A stretch of DNA of 64,000 nucleotides from Chitinophaga silvatica (GCF_003419895.1 NZ_QPMM01000001.1:558001-622000), one strand, 5' to 3'. Positions 27,700-37,900 are shown, numbered from the stretch's first letter. A program made the numbers and translations. Notes: generated by a model from the letters alone, not told the origin.

Positions 27700-28863
27700 C
27701 TAGTTTGAGCTTTTAAGAGCGGCATCCAGTTTCTTATAAACGTTGGCTGCAGTAAAATTCTTTTTGAATGAGGAGGCACTCAGGGCGCTTTGCTGAGCAT
27801 GAAGCGCTTCATCATTTAGCAGTTGCATGATATGTTCTGCAAACTCTTTAGGGTCTTCAGTTACCAGGCAACCGTTGTTGTTTTTTTCTGGTAATCCGTC
27901 CAATCCTCTTTCGTTGCACACAACAGGAAGTCCATATAACATGGCTTCAACCACTTTAATTTTAACGCCCGTTCCTGAAAGCATCGGACAAATTACTACT
28001 TTGGATTGCAGGTAATATTCACTTAAATCTTCTGCAAACGGAACAAATGTAATATTCTTGAAGGTACCAGGAATATGTTTGCCAATTGAACCAACTACAC
28101 ATAAATTCACCTGCTCCGGAACAAGTGGAAATACCTTTTTAAAGAACCAGTCAACCGCCACCAGGTTATGGGGGTTATGAGACGCTACATAGATCAGGTC
28201 GAACTTTTTAGGTAAATCCTTTTTAAGGTTTGCCGGTTCTTCCACCATTGTAGGGATGTACTTAAGCTCGTTTTTCAGAAACTGGCTAAAGAAATAATTT
28301 TCTTCAGGAGAGCATAACCAAACCTGGTCAAATTTAGCTAGTCGGTTTAATTCATCTCCGATAGCAATTCCTTTAAGTACGCCTTTATCGTGCTGGTGCT
28401 GAGAGGCTAAAAGATCATGTGTATCGGCAATTGTAACTGCATTACCAATACGGGGATTGTTTTTTATCAGATCGGCCCAGTAGGCATAGCTGATAATTAT
28501 GTAGTCGTACTGGTTACTTTCCAGTACGGCATTAAACTTTTTCTGAAGGTAAGGGCTAACGTGATTAGGTATAGCTCCTTTTACACTAAAAAGTAGTTTA
28601 GGCAGTTTATAGGAGAATAAATATTGGAAGAAATTTTTCTTGTTAGGTTTCCTTGGGTAAAACCAGGCATTTCTTACTAAGCCACTCTCACGGAAAGCCT
28701 TGATGTTTTCAGGAGGAGTAATGCCCCAGAAATCTGTCAGAGAAAAGAAATCCACTTCCATTCCGCGTTCCTTGAAGTACTTCAATAATGTAATTACACG
28801 GGTCTGGCTTCCACTGATTTTTTCGATCGGATTCAAAGGAAAACTGAAAAGGACTTTTGCCAT
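27700..28863 (-). CDS. Glycosyltransferase family 4 (copy 1)
   Basis: A 387-aa GT-B fold enzyme, first gene of the transferase operon. It shares with its downstream paralogue the start KVLFSFPLNPIEKISG, the IADTHDL motif in the middle, EENYFFSQFL, and the donor site CPMLSGTGVKIKVVEAM followed by GLPVVCNERG. Function is inferred as transfer of a sugar from a nucleotide donor onto a growing surface glycan; the specificity is unknown. The 115 bp upstream contain the hairpin that ends the pyrophosphatase gene, so the operon probably has its own promoter. Confidence 0.88.
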   Translation of the reverse strand: MAKVLFSFPLNPIEKISGSQTRVITLLKYFKERGMEVDFFSLTDFWGITPPENIKAFRESGLVRNAWFYPRKPNKKNFFQYLFSYKLPKLLFSVKGAIPNHVSPYLQKKFNAVLESNQYDYIIISYAYWADLIKNNPRIGNAVTIADTHDLLASQHQHDKGVLKGIAIGDELNRLAKFDQVWLCSPEENYFFSQFLKNELKYIPTMVEEPANLKKDLPKKFDLIYVASHNPHNLVAVDWFFKKVFPLVPEQVNLCVVGSIGKHIPGTFKNITFVPFAEDLSEYYLQSKVVICPMLSGTGVKIKVVEAMLYGLPVVCNERGLDGLPEKNNNGCLVTEDPKEFAEHIMQLLNDEALHAQQSALSASSFKKNFTAANVYKKLDAALKSSN

Positions 28864-28913
28864 AGTAGGATTACTAAATTAGAAATTCGGGCAAAACTAG
28901 AGAAAATAATGTA

Positions 28914-28944
28914 AATTATCTAAACATTTGTAGTTTAGATAATT
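28914..28944 (-). terminator. Terminator of the pyrophosphatase gene
   Basis: A perfect 12-bp AT-rich stem AATTATCTAAAC / GTTTAGATAATT with a 7-nt loop, about 35 nt beyond the pyrophosphatase stop, followed on the minus strand by TTTACATTATTTT. Confidence 0.5.
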
Positions 28945-28978
28945 AGATATAAATTTTAAATTTTAATTGATAAGTTGA

Positions 28979-29479
28979 TTATTTGATATTCATCTCCAGC
29001 TTCTTATTTTTTAAAATCTCTTTAATGGCTTTTTTCGATTTGATGTTTGCCTGGGGAATAAACATTTTATCTTCTATTTTATTATAATCCTCAAAAAACA
29101 TGGCCAATTCAAACATAATTTTTTTGGGTAGATCGGTGATGTTTTTGACTTTTTCAAAGATGGAGGAGGAAACCGGAATAGCAATATATCTATCGTTACG
29201 GATAAATACTTCCTTCCCTTTTCGATGGGTAGATTGTTGAGCCTCAATGGCGCCGATAATTCTGCAAGGTAGCACACAACCCGTAAAGCTATGAAACTCA
29301 GAGATTATGATAACATCAAGCGGATCGCCATCTTCTCCTTTAGTTTCTGGTATAAATCCAAAATCATAAGGAAAAACCATTCCTGCAGGGAGTATTTTGC
29401 TCAATTCAAATAAATGTATTTCGGGATTGTAATCGTATTTCATTGAACTACCCTTTGGCGTTTCAATTATTGCTTTCAT
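28979..29479 (-). CDS. ppa: Inorganic pyrophosphatase (soluble, family I)
   Basis: A 166-aa cytoplasmic enzyme that splits pyrophosphate to two phosphates, driving biosynthetic reactions. The family I signature is intact: EDGDPLD at 49-55 with the metal-binding aspartates D50, D52 and D55, preceded by FPYDFGFIP. I chose the ATG at 29479 (MKAIIETP) because an AGGA lies at normal distance (10 nt); the ATG at 29488 is too close to it. It is slightly shorter than the E. coli enzyme (175 aa) and has several substitutions outside the active site, so a secondary copy is possible. Confidence 0.85.
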   Translation of the reverse strand: MKAIIETPKGSSMKYDYNPEIHLFELSKILPAGMVFPYDFGFIPETKGEDGDPLDVIIISEFHSFTGCVLPCRIIGAIEAQQSTHRKGKEVFIRNDRYIAIPVSSSIFEKVKNITDLPKKIMFELAMFFEDYNKIEDKMFIPQANIKSKKAIKEILKNKKLEMNIK

Positions 29480-29651
29480 AATTTTCATGTCCTGGGATTT
29501 AATTATTTAAGATTGGTTAGCGTGTTTATCTCTCTTAAAACAAACGCAACCTTTTGGAGTATAAATACTTTTGAAAGCAACGCCTAAACTTGTGCCAAAC
29601 TTTACCCTACCCGGGTGTATTAAGGATGGGCTTCTTTAATTAGGTAAACAC

Positions 29652-29681
29652 TTTGTTGGAATTTGCTTTTGAGTATCTTTA
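29652..29681 (+). promoter_or_regulatory. Candidate Bacteroidota promoter of the dienelactone hydrolase gene
   Basis: TTTG at 29652-29655 and TATCTTTA at 29674-29681, 18 nt apart, match the Bacteroidota -33 (TTTG) and -7 (TAnnTTTG, one mismatch) elements. It lies 49 nt before the start codon. Confidence 0.35.
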
Positions 29682-29730
29682 TGTTATTGAGAACCTTAAT
29701 CAATTTTACCTCACATAACTCTATGTCGAT

Positions 29731-30474
29731 ATGCGTAAACTAATTCTACTCATGGCAATAATTGGAATTGTAATGACAGTAAACGCTCAAAGTCTCAAGC
29801 CCGTTGCCTATTCTGATGCTTCACAGAAGCTCAATGGGTTGGTTACTTCCAATGCTGGTAAAAAGCTACCTGGTGTACTTATTTTGCCTGCCTGGAAAGG
29901 TATTGATGATGAAGCTAAAGATGCAGCGATGGCCCTGGCAAAGCAAGGCTATATTGCATTTATTGCTGATATATACGGTGAAGGAAGTATTCCGGCCGAT
30001 AATGCCGCTGCTGCAAAAATGTCGAGTTCCTACAAAAAAGACTATGTAGCCTACCAGAAAAGAATTGAGCTGGCATTAGAACAATTAAAGAAAGCAGGAG
30101 CCAATCCCGGAAAAATAGCGGTCATCGGATATTGTTTTGGAGGTACTGGTGCACTGGAAGCAGCCAGGGGAAATCTTCCTGTTAAAGGAGTAGTATCTAT
30201 CCACGGAGGATTAGGTAAAGATAGCAGTAGGGCAAACAAACCATTGCCTGTCAAAATATTAATAGAAAATCCGGCTGAAGATAAAGGTGTTACTCCTCAG
30301 GTTATGAATGAGCTGATTGCCGAAATGAATGAAGGAAAGGCCGATTGGCAAATTATCACTTATGCCTATTCAAAACATACGTTTACAGATCCAAAATCGC
30401 AGGATTATAATGAGATCATGGCGAAGAGAGCCTGGGAACACACTTTGATGTTTTTGAAAGAGGCGTTGCAATAG
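29731..30474 (+). CDS. Dienelactone hydrolase family protein, exported
   Basis: A 247-aa alpha/beta hydrolase with a signal peptide to about residue 19. The catalytic triad of the DLH family is visible: nucleophile Cys135 in GYCFGGTG, an acid in the ENPAEDKG loop (D184) and His216 in SKHTFTD. Members act on lactones or esters; the true substrate is unknown, and a periplasmic location argues against classic aromatic degradation. It is a single-gene unit with its own promoter-like element and a strong terminator. Confidence 0.85.
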   Translation: MRKLILLMAIIGIVMTVNAQSLKPVAYSDASQKLNGLVTSNAGKKLPGVLILPAWKGIDDEAKDAAMALAKQGYIAFIADIYGEGSIPADNAAAAKMSSSYKKDYVAYQKRIELALEQLKKAGANPGKIAVIGYCFGGTGALEAARGNLPVKGVVSIHGGLGKDSSRANKPLPVKILIENPAEDKGVTPQVMNELIAEMNEGKADWQIITYAYSKHTFTDPKSQDYNEIMAKRAWEHTLMFLKEALQ

Positions 30475-30495
30475 TTATTGGTCAGTATTACTTAT

Positions 30496-30532
30496 AAAAT
30501 TGAGAGTAGGTTATTTGCCTACTCTCAATTTT
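30496..30532. terminator. Strong bidirectional-looking terminator
   Basis: A perfect 15-bp stem from AAAATTGAGAGTAGG to its complement, loop 7 nt, ending in a T run, 21 nt after the dienelactone hydrolase stop. Confidence 0.75.
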
Positions 30533-30613
30533 TATCCATCAGAAAACCTATTAAGGAAGTTTTAATTACTTTCAAAAATCTATACTTAAAATAGAATATT
30601 CAACTGTAGAATT

Positions 30614-31024
30614 ATGAGGAATGCAGTATTAGTAGTCCTGTATGTTGTTGTGTTATTTGCTACATATTTTGTTTCAAGATTTATTGTATTAAATTATTTA
30701 TATAAACTGCAAGATATTAATGTGATTCGTTTTGATGCCGGAATAATGGTTATGTTGATTCTATTTATAGGAGTGTCAATTAAAAAATCTGTAGATCTGA
30801 TTCAGGGATTAAAGGTTCCAAATGAGAACCTATATTTAGTTTTAGGGCTCTTAAGTATATTGTGTATCCCTGTAAATATGTTTTTTACATATTTATACAA
30901 CCTTACCAGTTCCTATAGCATTAAATCGGATTATGATATTTTGCATTTTCTAACCTTGTTCGGAATGATTTTACTGATACACGTCCTATTTGCAAGAGTG
31001 TATAATATCCCTGATAAACAATAA
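30614..31024 (+). CDS. Small four-helix membrane protein, unknown
   Basis: A 136-aa protein, almost all hydrophobic, with membrane segments near 5-24, 38-58, 72-95 and 112-130. No family recognised and no charged or catalytic motif. It faces the MFS exporter gene tail to tail with only 16 bp between the stops. It may be a simple integral membrane protein of unknown role. Confidence 0.6.
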   Translation: MRNAVLVVLYVVVLFATYFVSRFIVLNYLYKLQDINVIRFDAGIMVMLILFIGVSIKKSVDLIQGLKVPNENLYLVLGLLSILCIPVNMFFTYLYNLTSSYSIKSDYDILHFLTLFGMILLIHVLFARVYNIPDKQ

Positions 31025-31040
31025 GTAGTCGGCTTATCAA

Positions 31041-32423
31041 TTAATGTGGAGTACTGCCCTCTTTACTTGAAAAAATGGGTAGTGTGAGCCGTGGTCTATT
31101 TAAAATAAAAATACTCACTAAAGCTAGTACAGCTAATACAATTATCGGTTTGCTATTTATAACTCCCAATTCCTTATCCATGAATAGTGTGAAGATTGGC
31201 AAACCCATTCCTCCACCAATGAAATAGGCTGTATTGGTAAGGCTACCTCCAACTCCCAGCTGTTCCTGCGGTACTTCTTCCATTGCAATAACTGAAAAGC
31301 CAGTGAAACAAAGTGTCATGCCAATACCTGCAATAAATGAGCCGCCGGCCAGCAGAAAAATCAGGTTATGCAACTGAACGGCCAGTATCAGACAGATGGC
31401 ACCAGTGAACATTCCCAACATACCAAAAGTGGCTATACTTTTTGAAGATAATTTATGTACAATAACAGGTAGCAGAAAACGTGCTACCAATACAGATATT
31501 ATATTGAATGGCATCATCAGAAATCCCGATTGTGCTGCAGAATAATTGAAGGTTTTTTGCACAAGGAAACTCATCAAAAATAAGTATCCTGTGAAAAATG
31601 CTCCCAATAAAATGAACAACAAATTTCCTTTTCTGACGGAGGTAAGTGAGAAGATTCCTAAGTCGAGCAGGGGAGTGGATTGTTTCTTTAAGCGTGAATA
31701 CAAATAGGTAGATGATAATACTACAACTACCAGGCAGATCAATATACCAATGTAGTTGCTGATGGGGTCCGATATTAATTCAGTGATGTGAGTCAGGCTA
31801 AGCATCGCCACCACTAAGGCAATACCAGATGGGATATCAGGGAATCTGGCCTCAGACTCCTTATCATCTTCCATCATAAAAAAAGCAATACCAATAATTA
31901 CAATTAGCACAGGAACATTAATCAGAAAAACCCATGACCATCCTAAAAAACTGGTAATAATTCCACCTACAGATAAGCCACTGGCTGAGCCAATTGCCGC
32001 AAATGAGCTAAATACAGCAATAGCTTTGCTGCGCTCTTTGGGTTCTGTGAAATAATAGGTTACAATTGAGAATGCCGCCGGCATAAGCAATGCAGCTCCC
32101 AGGCCCTGTACTACTCTGAAAAATAATAAGGTATTAAAAGTATGAGATAAACCCGCTCCAAGAGAAGTAAACAGAAATATTCCTGTTCCCCAGAGAAACA
32201 CCTTTTTCCTACCAAAGAAATCAGAAAATTTACCTCCAAGGATTAAAAAACAGCCATATGTTAGAATATATAAACTTTGTAATTGGTAACTCGACTGGCT
32301 GGTTAATCCAAAATCCTTCTCTATCTCAGGGATAGCCAGATTAACAATTGCAATATCTAATGCTTCTACAAAAATTCCCATTGAGGCAATTGCCAATATC
32401 AGATTCTTATTGATCCCCTTCAT
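31041..32423 (-). CDS. MFS drug/metabolite exporter, DHA2 (EmrB/QacA) type
   Basis: A 460-aa inner-membrane exporter driven by the proton gradient. Motif A is GGKFSDFFGRKK near 62-73. Motif D1-like LDIAIVNLAIPEI lies in helix 1, and the antiporter motif C region GLSVGGIITSFLGW lies in helix 5. About 14 hydrophobic segments fit the DHA2 branch. Substrates of such pumps are usually toxic organic compounds and cannot be predicted. It is divergent from the two-component system with a 313-bp spacer, so shared regulation is possible but not shown. Confidence 0.87.
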   Translation of the reverse strand: MKGINKNLILAIASMGIFVEALDIAIVNLAIPEIEKDFGLTSQSSYQLQSLYILTYGCFLILGGKFSDFFGRKKVFLWGTGIFLFTSLGAGLSHTFNTLLFFRVVQGLGAALLMPAAFSIVTYYFTEPKERSKAIAVFSSFAAIGSASGLSVGGIITSFLGWSWVFLINVPVLIVIIGIAFFMMEDDKESEARFPDIPSGIALVVAMLSLTHITELISDPISNYIGILICLVVVVLSSTYLYSRLKKQSTPLLDLGIFSLTSVRKGNLLFILLGAFFTGYLFLMSFLVQKTFNYSAAQSGFLMMPFNIISVLVARFLLPVIVHKLSSKSIATFGMLGMFTGAICLILAVQLHNLIFLLAGGSFIAGIGMTLCFTGFSVIAMEEVPQEQLGVGGSLTNTAYFIGGGMGLPIFTLFMDKELGVINSKPIIVLAVLALVSIFILNRPRLTLPIFSSKEGSTPH

Positions 32424-32736
32424 ATTGCAAAACTAAATTTTGCAGCTCATTTGTATTGTTAATTATAAAATTTTGGAAAAGAAATCTATTTTTTGATTGT
32501 TTTTTGGGTATTTGTTCTATTTAAAGGGTGATAAATAGAAGTAATTAGAAAGATTGCTGATTTTTATATCGAATTTGTACTATTGAAGAACTAATACAAA
32601 CAGAATCAAGGCAATTTCCAATCTATGTTAAAATAAGATTATACCGGAATTAAATTACACTCATATCAGATTAGAATTCTTTAATCCTGATTTTCAGGCC
32701 ATTGAATGATATTAAATTTAGGTTCATATTTCAGTT
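32424..32736. other. Intergenic region between the exporter and the two-component system
   Basis: 313 bp of AT-rich DNA without a reading frame of note. It must hold the promoter of the exporter (minus) and of the response-regulator gene (plus). For the latter, TAAATTTA at 32713-32720 is one base off the -7 consensus. The only other clear signal is the motif at 32670-32697. Confidence 0.6.
32670..32697 (+). promoter_or_regulatory. Candidate response-regulator box 1
   Basis: ATTAGAATTCTTTAAT at 32670-32685, followed by CCTGATTTTCAG. It is matched at 14 of 16 positions by a sequence in front of the SusC gene (34860-34875). It is just upstream of the TAAATTTA element of the response-regulator gene, a suitable place for autoregulation. 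Confidence 0.4.
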
Positions 32737-33411
32737 ATGAATATCTTATTAATAGAAGACGAACCTAAAGTAGCAGTTTTTATAAAGAAGGGCCTTGAAA
32801 CACTACAGCATTCTGTAACAGTAGCATATGACGGACAGGATGGATATCATACTGCAATGCAGCATGATTTCGATATTGTAATATTAGACCGTTTACTTCC
32901 CTCTTTATCCGGTATTGATGTATGCCGTAAAATTAAACATATAAAGAAAGGATTACCCATTATCATGCTTACTGCATTGGGATCTGTTCCTGATAAGGTG
33001 CAGGGGTTTGAAAGCGGGGCAGATGATTATCTGCCTAAACCTTTTCACTTCGATGAATTAATAGCCCGGATTCAGGCATTACACAGAAGAGGAAATGTTA
33101 CTAGTCCGAGTGCCGTATACCAGGTAGCAGATCTGGAAATGGACTGCTATAACCGTTCTGTTACCAGAAATGGAAAAGATATATCCCTTACCGTTAAAGA
33201 ATATGCTTTGTTGGAAGTATTAATGATTAACAAAAACAGAGTGCTTTCCCGTACCTACCTGGCTGAAACTGTCTGGGGAATCAATTTTAACCGCGGAACA
33301 AATCTTATAGATGTTTATGTAAACTATTTAAGATCGAAGGTTGATAAAGGTTTCGGGGATCCTTTAATTCATACGGTAGTGGGAGTAGGATATGTAATGA
33401 AAGATAAATAA
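32737..33411 (+). CDS. OmpR-family response regulator (CusR/CopR-like)
   Basis: A 224-aa two-domain regulator. The receiver domain (1-115) has the acidic pair E7/D9, phospho-acceptor D51 in ILDRLLP, T79 and K101. The winged-helix DNA-binding domain (about 125-222) ends in GVGYVMK, typical of the OmpR family. The kinase gene follows after 2 nt. The pair is closest in style to metal- or envelope-stress systems, but the signal is unknown. A near-identical motif before this gene and before the SusC gene at 34981 suggests it controls both. Confidence 0.92.
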   Translation: MNILLIEDEPKVAVFIKKGLETLQHSVTVAYDGQDGYHTAMQHDFDIVILDRLLPSLSGIDVCRKIKHIKKGLPIIMLTALGSVPDKVQGFESGADDYLPKPFHFDELIARIQALHRRGNVTSPSAVYQVADLEMDCYNRSVTRNGKDISLTVKEYALLEVLMINKNRVLSRTYLAETVWGINFNRGTNLIDVYVNYLRSKVDKGFGDPLIHTVVGVGYVMKDK

Positions 33412-33413
33412 AG

Positions 33414-34763
33414 ATGAAAGTTAAAACTAGATTGGCGCTGCAATTTACAATGCTGTTCGCCGGACTGCTACTGTTGCTTTTAATTGGTATTTACTCATTG
33501 GTAGAAAGAAACCGTATTAATAGCTTTTATGATAAATTAGATGACAGGGCCACTACTGCCGCACAGTTTTACTTAGCGGAAGATAACCTCTCGCAGGAAA
33601 GTTTCAGAAACGTACTGAAGAAATATCCCCGCTCCCTCAACCAGGAGGTGATAAGGATCTACGACGATCATTTTCAGCCGGTTTTTATTCCTGAAGATAC
33701 TGTGAAGTGGAACCGGCAGGTATTAAAAGAAATTGTGAGCAATCGCAAACTTAGATTCAGCCAGGGAAAACGCCAGGTATGCGGGATATACTATGCAGAC
33801 AACTCAGGTAATTTCCTCGTAGTAGCTTCAGCTGTGGATGCCTCGGGGATGGAGAATATGAAACATCTTGCCCTGATTATGCTATTTGCTTATCTGACTT
33901 CTATTATTATTACTTACCTGATAGGATTGTTGTTTGCACATCTGGCTTTAAAGCCAATCACGCATATTATTTCCAATGTGCAATCTATCCGTGCTACCAG
34001 TTTGGATAAACGGCTGGAGTTAGCAGCCAGCAGAAGAGATGAGCTCAATCAGTTATCGGCTACTATTAATCAGCTGTTGGAACATATGGAGCAATCGTTC
34101 GAATCGCAAAAGGTATTCATTGCCAATGCATCGCATGAACTACGTACCCCCATTACCGCGATCCTGGGTGAGGCTGAGATAACGTTGCTGGATGAACGCA
34201 GTACAATCGAATACAAGCAAGCACTGGAGAATATCATCGAAGAATCTGTAAGGATAAATGGAATCATCAATAGTTTACTGGAGCTGGCCCAGGCGAATAT
34301 GGACTACAACGATCTGCAAACGATTATGATGGATGAGTTGTTGTGGGAAGTAGTGGAAGAATGCTCACAACATGGCAGGCATAAGATAGATCTGAAATTA
34401 TCTACAGGTCTGCAGTCCTCCAGAGTCCAGCTGCAGGGGCATCGGCATCTGTTATTTATAGCGTTAAGCAATGTGGTAAAGAATGCTATTAAATTTTCGA
34501 ATGGAAAAGAAGTAACCTGCGAGCTTAGCCGTTTAAATAATGCCATTATGGTTAGGGTAATAGACAGAGGTATTGGAATCCCTCCTGATGAAATCAATAA
34601 AATATTCAGACCATTCTACAGAAGTAAGAATGCCGGTGGGTTTGAAGGACATGGAATAGGGCTTTCCCTAACGGAAAAGATTGTAAGACTTAGTAATGGA
34701 AAAATTGAAGTCTTTTCCGATATAGGCCAGGGTACAGTGTTTCAGTTTACTTTCCCTTATTAA
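33414..34763 (+). CDS. Sensor histidine kinase
   Basis: A 449-aa membrane kinase. TM1 is at about 7-29 and TM2 at about 152-176, bounding a periplasmic sensor of about 120 residues. It is followed by HAMP (about 177-230), HisKA with the phospho-acceptor H241 in NASHELRTPITAI, and HATPase_c with NVVKNAIKFS (N box), DRGIGIPP (G1), FRPFYRS (F box) and GHGIGLSL (G2). All catalytic motifs are intact. It should phosphorylate the upstream response regulator. A good terminator follows 48 nt after the stop. Confidence 0.92.
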   Translation: MKVKTRLALQFTMLFAGLLLLLLIGIYSLVERNRINSFYDKLDDRATTAAQFYLAEDNLSQESFRNVLKKYPRSLNQEVIRIYDDHFQPVFIPEDTVKWNRQVLKEIVSNRKLRFSQGKRQVCGIYYADNSGNFLVVASAVDASGMENMKHLALIMLFAYLTSIIITYLIGLLFAHLALKPITHIISNVQSIRATSLDKRLELAASRRDELNQLSATINQLLEHMEQSFESQKVFIANASHELRTPITAILGEAEITLLDERSTIEYKQALENIIEESVRINGIINSLLELAQANMDYNDLQTIMMDELLWEVVEECSQHGRHKIDLKLSTGLQSSRVQLQGHRHLLFIALSNVVKNAIKFSNGKEVTCELSRLNNAIMVRVIDRGIGIPPDEINKIFRPFYRSKNAGGFEGHGIGLSLTEKIVRLSNGKIEVFSDIGQGTVFQFTFPY

Positions 34764-34811
34764 CCGAAGACGCCTGCTGAGTAGAGGAGCTTGCCACTAC
34801 TTCCGCCATAG

Positions 34812-34841
34812 AAGGATGCATCAAAATATTGGTGCATCCTT
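34812..34841 (+). terminator. Terminator of the two-component operon
   Basis: Stem AAGGATGCA / TGCATCCTT, loop of 12 nt, then TTTTTT. Typical rho-independent form. Confidence 0.75.
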
Positions 34842-34859
34842 TTTTGTTTAAAAATCGAC

Positions 34860-34885
34860 ATTAGAATTTCTTAATGAGTTTCTAA
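34860..34885 (+). promoter_or_regulatory. Candidate response-regulator box 2
   Basis: ATTAGAATTTCTTAAT at 34860-34875, then GAGTTTCTAA. TTTCTTAA and TTTCTAA form an imperfect direct repeat about 11 bp apart, the layout OmpR-family dimers like. It lies about 55 bp ahead of the TAGCTTTG element of the SusC gene. Confidence 0.4.
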
Positions 34886-34929
34886 CGTGAATAGCCCTCC
34901 GCTTTAATCCTGCTCCAATATGACGTTTA

Positions 34930-34937
34930 TAGCTTTG
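34930..34937 (+). promoter_or_regulatory. Candidate -7 element of the SusC/SusD operon
   Basis: TAGCTTTG matches the Bacteroidota -7 consensus TAnnTTTG in full, 43 nt before the chosen SusC start. The -33 element is weak (only CTTT-like sequence at the right distance), which would fit a promoter needing an activator. Confidence 0.4.
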
Positions 34938-34980
34938 TCACCGAATTAAATAGTTGATCTGCTTACTCATTATTTTTCTT

Positions 34981-37900
34981 ATGAAGTTTTATTTTACCAT
35001 TATTCTTAGTGCGCTGCTGTTGGCGATTACTAATGGGGCTACCGCACAGGAGCGGGTATTAAAAGGAGAGGTTGTAGATTCGGTGAATGGGCAAGTGTTA
35101 CCTGGTGTTACAGTGATGGTGCCAGGAACCCGTACAGGTGTAATTACTGATGCAACAGGAAAGTTTAGTATCCAACTTCCTAACGGAACAAAGCAATTAT
35201 TGTTTTCGTATGTTGGTTACCGTGAGCAACTTGTTAATGTGTTGCCCGATCAGAAAGTTTTGGGAGTACAGTTGACTTCCTCTTCCCAGTCATTATCCGG
35301 TGTTGTAGTCACTGGTTACACCCAGCAAAGCAAATCCAGGACCACTGGGGCAATAACCAGTGTACCGGTAGTTGCTACTACCCAGGCACCTGTAGGTTCG
35401 TTTGATGTAATGTTGCAGGGCCGGGCTCCGGGGCTTTACGTTGGAACACCAACCGGTCAGCCGGGAGAAGCCGGTCGGGTATCGATCCGCGGACTCGGGT
35501 CTATTAACGGAGATGTAAATCCATTGTTTATTGTAGATGGAGTACCCGTTGCTAATAATTCCTTTGCGGCGCTTAATCCTGAAGATTTTGAAACAATTCA
35601 TGTACTGAAAGATGCGGCTGCTACTGCTGCTTATGGTTCCAGGGCTGCTAACGGTGTTATTGTAATAACCACTAAAAAGGGCAAAGCCTGGGAGGATGGA
35701 AAGGTAAGGGTCAATTACCGGAATCAGTTCGGAGTATCGGCATTGAACAGCTCTAAGTGGGATATGATGAATACCAATGAAAGGCTGCGTTTCGAAGAAA
35801 TTATTAAAGATCCTACACTGCCAGGTTGGGCCTATTCTCCCAATAATCCTGATAAGATAGTAAATGGTGTTGCTGTTCCTAAAACACAGGAAGATTTTGC
35901 TTTTGGAAATCGGGTACTCGATAGTCTGAGACAGATTAATACAGATTGGAGAAAACATTTACTCAGACAGGGTCGTACCCAGTCGCACAGCCTCAATATC
36001 TCCGGAGGAAATGATAAAACAGTCTTTTATCTCGCTGGTTCCTACTTCAATCAGGAAGGTATTGCTTTGAATTCAGGGCTTGAAAGATATAGCTTGCGTG
36101 CCAATATTCAGAACAGAAGTGGAAGATTCCGCTCTACACTGAATATGGGAATATCTAATGCCACTGTAAAATACATTCAGGATGAAGGGGTAGCCGAAGA
36201 AGGAGGTGCCGCTGTTGGCGGGGGTGGAATTACGGAAAAGAACCCAATAGCGGCCCTTTATTATGCTTTGCCTTATGAATCAGCCTACGGTAAACCAGGT
36301 GTGGGTAATTATGGTGCAAATGCACTGGATGCCTATGCCAATAGCCTGAAAAAAGATAACCAGCTTAAAGCAGTTATCTCTTTTAATGAAACTGTAGACC
36401 TTACAAAGGAGCTTCAGTTGACAGGTACTGTAGGTATGGATTTTCAGCAGAGTAATACTACCGATTATCTGTTGCCCGACTCATGGTATGGTAAGTTGGT
36501 AAGTAACGGGAACCAGGGATATTATCAAAGAGGAATCGCTAACAGATTAGGTTTGGTAAGCACCGGTGGACTGAGATATAATAAGCTTTGGGGTAATAAC
36601 GAGATTGAAGCAAATCTGTTGGGAGAAATAAATAAAATAACCGGTACTGGCTTCGGATTTACTGGTTATGGATTAGTGCCTGAACTGAGAAATACTCCGG
36701 TTGGTATAACACCGGGAACTGGTGATAATAATTTCATACCAGACATTACCGGTCATACTACGCCGCAACGATTGCTGGTATCTCAAATTGCTTTGTTCCG
36801 TTATTCGTTTGATGATCGTTATACTATTACGGCCAGTTTGCGTAGAGATGGTTCATCTCAGGTACCTGTAAATAATCGTTATAAGTTGTTTTATGCCCTT
36901 GGTGGTAACTGGAATATCCTGGCAGAAAACTTCATGAAGGGTCAGGAAGTTTTTAGTAACCTGAGGTTACGTGCCAGCTATGGTTTAACAGGAAATGCAG
37001 GTGGATTTACCAGCGATTTCGGCTACCGTACATTATATGCATCAGCAGACTATAATGGTAATAAAGCACTGGTTCCAATTACTCCAGGCAACCCTGCCTA
37101 TAATTGGGAAACGAATACAATAGGTGATGTGGGTCTGGAATTCGGATTTTTTCATAACAGATTAAGAGGAGAGATTGATTTTTACAATAGAGTAACCCAG
37201 GGGTTATTCGTAAACAGAAACCTTTCACTGACTACCGGTTTTGCAACACTGGCTACCAATTCCGGAAAAGTGAGAAATAGGGGCGTGGAACTTATGTTAG
37301 AGGGGGATGTGGTAAGACAGAAAGATTTCACGCTCTCCCTGGGTCTTAATTTTGCTTATAATAAAAACCGTATCCTGAATTTAGGAGATGAAGAACAAAT
37401 ATTCTCCGACGAGGTAACCATGAATATGGTGGGCAAACCCCTGGGGAGCTTCTATGCAGTGAGATGGAATGGTGTTGATCCCCAGACCGGTGCCCCAACT
37501 TACCTCGATAAAGACGGCAATCCTACTAATGTCTACAACCCCGATGATGCAATACCTTTAAATAAAACCTACGACCCGCCAATCATTGGAGGAGGAACTA
37601 TAACCATGCGTTATAAACGATTTGAATTCTCTACACTGATTAGTTTTATACATGGAATGTCGAGATTGAATTATCCTGATATGTATGCGCATTCCGGCAG
37701 TGCTGCCTTCCGTAGATACAGTCAGTCCAGAGATATGTTAGATATCTGGCAACAGCCTGGCGATATTAGTAAGTATGCTGGTGCACAGTACCCAACTTAT
37801 GTAACTACCAGAGATATTACCAGCGCCGATTATATCAAACTACGTAATATAACCCTGGGGTATAATATACCGGTTAATGGTGTTGCAAAAGGAGCTATCA

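Noticed and set aside
29609-29616. Palindrome ACCCGGGT in the spacer between pyrophosphatase and dienelactone hydrolase
   Set aside because: It is an isolated 8-bp palindrome with no partner site, too short to call an operator.
35293-35958. A 221-codon minus-strand ORF opposite the SusC gene
   Set aside because: It lies fully inside a well-supported SusC plug region and shows no family motif.
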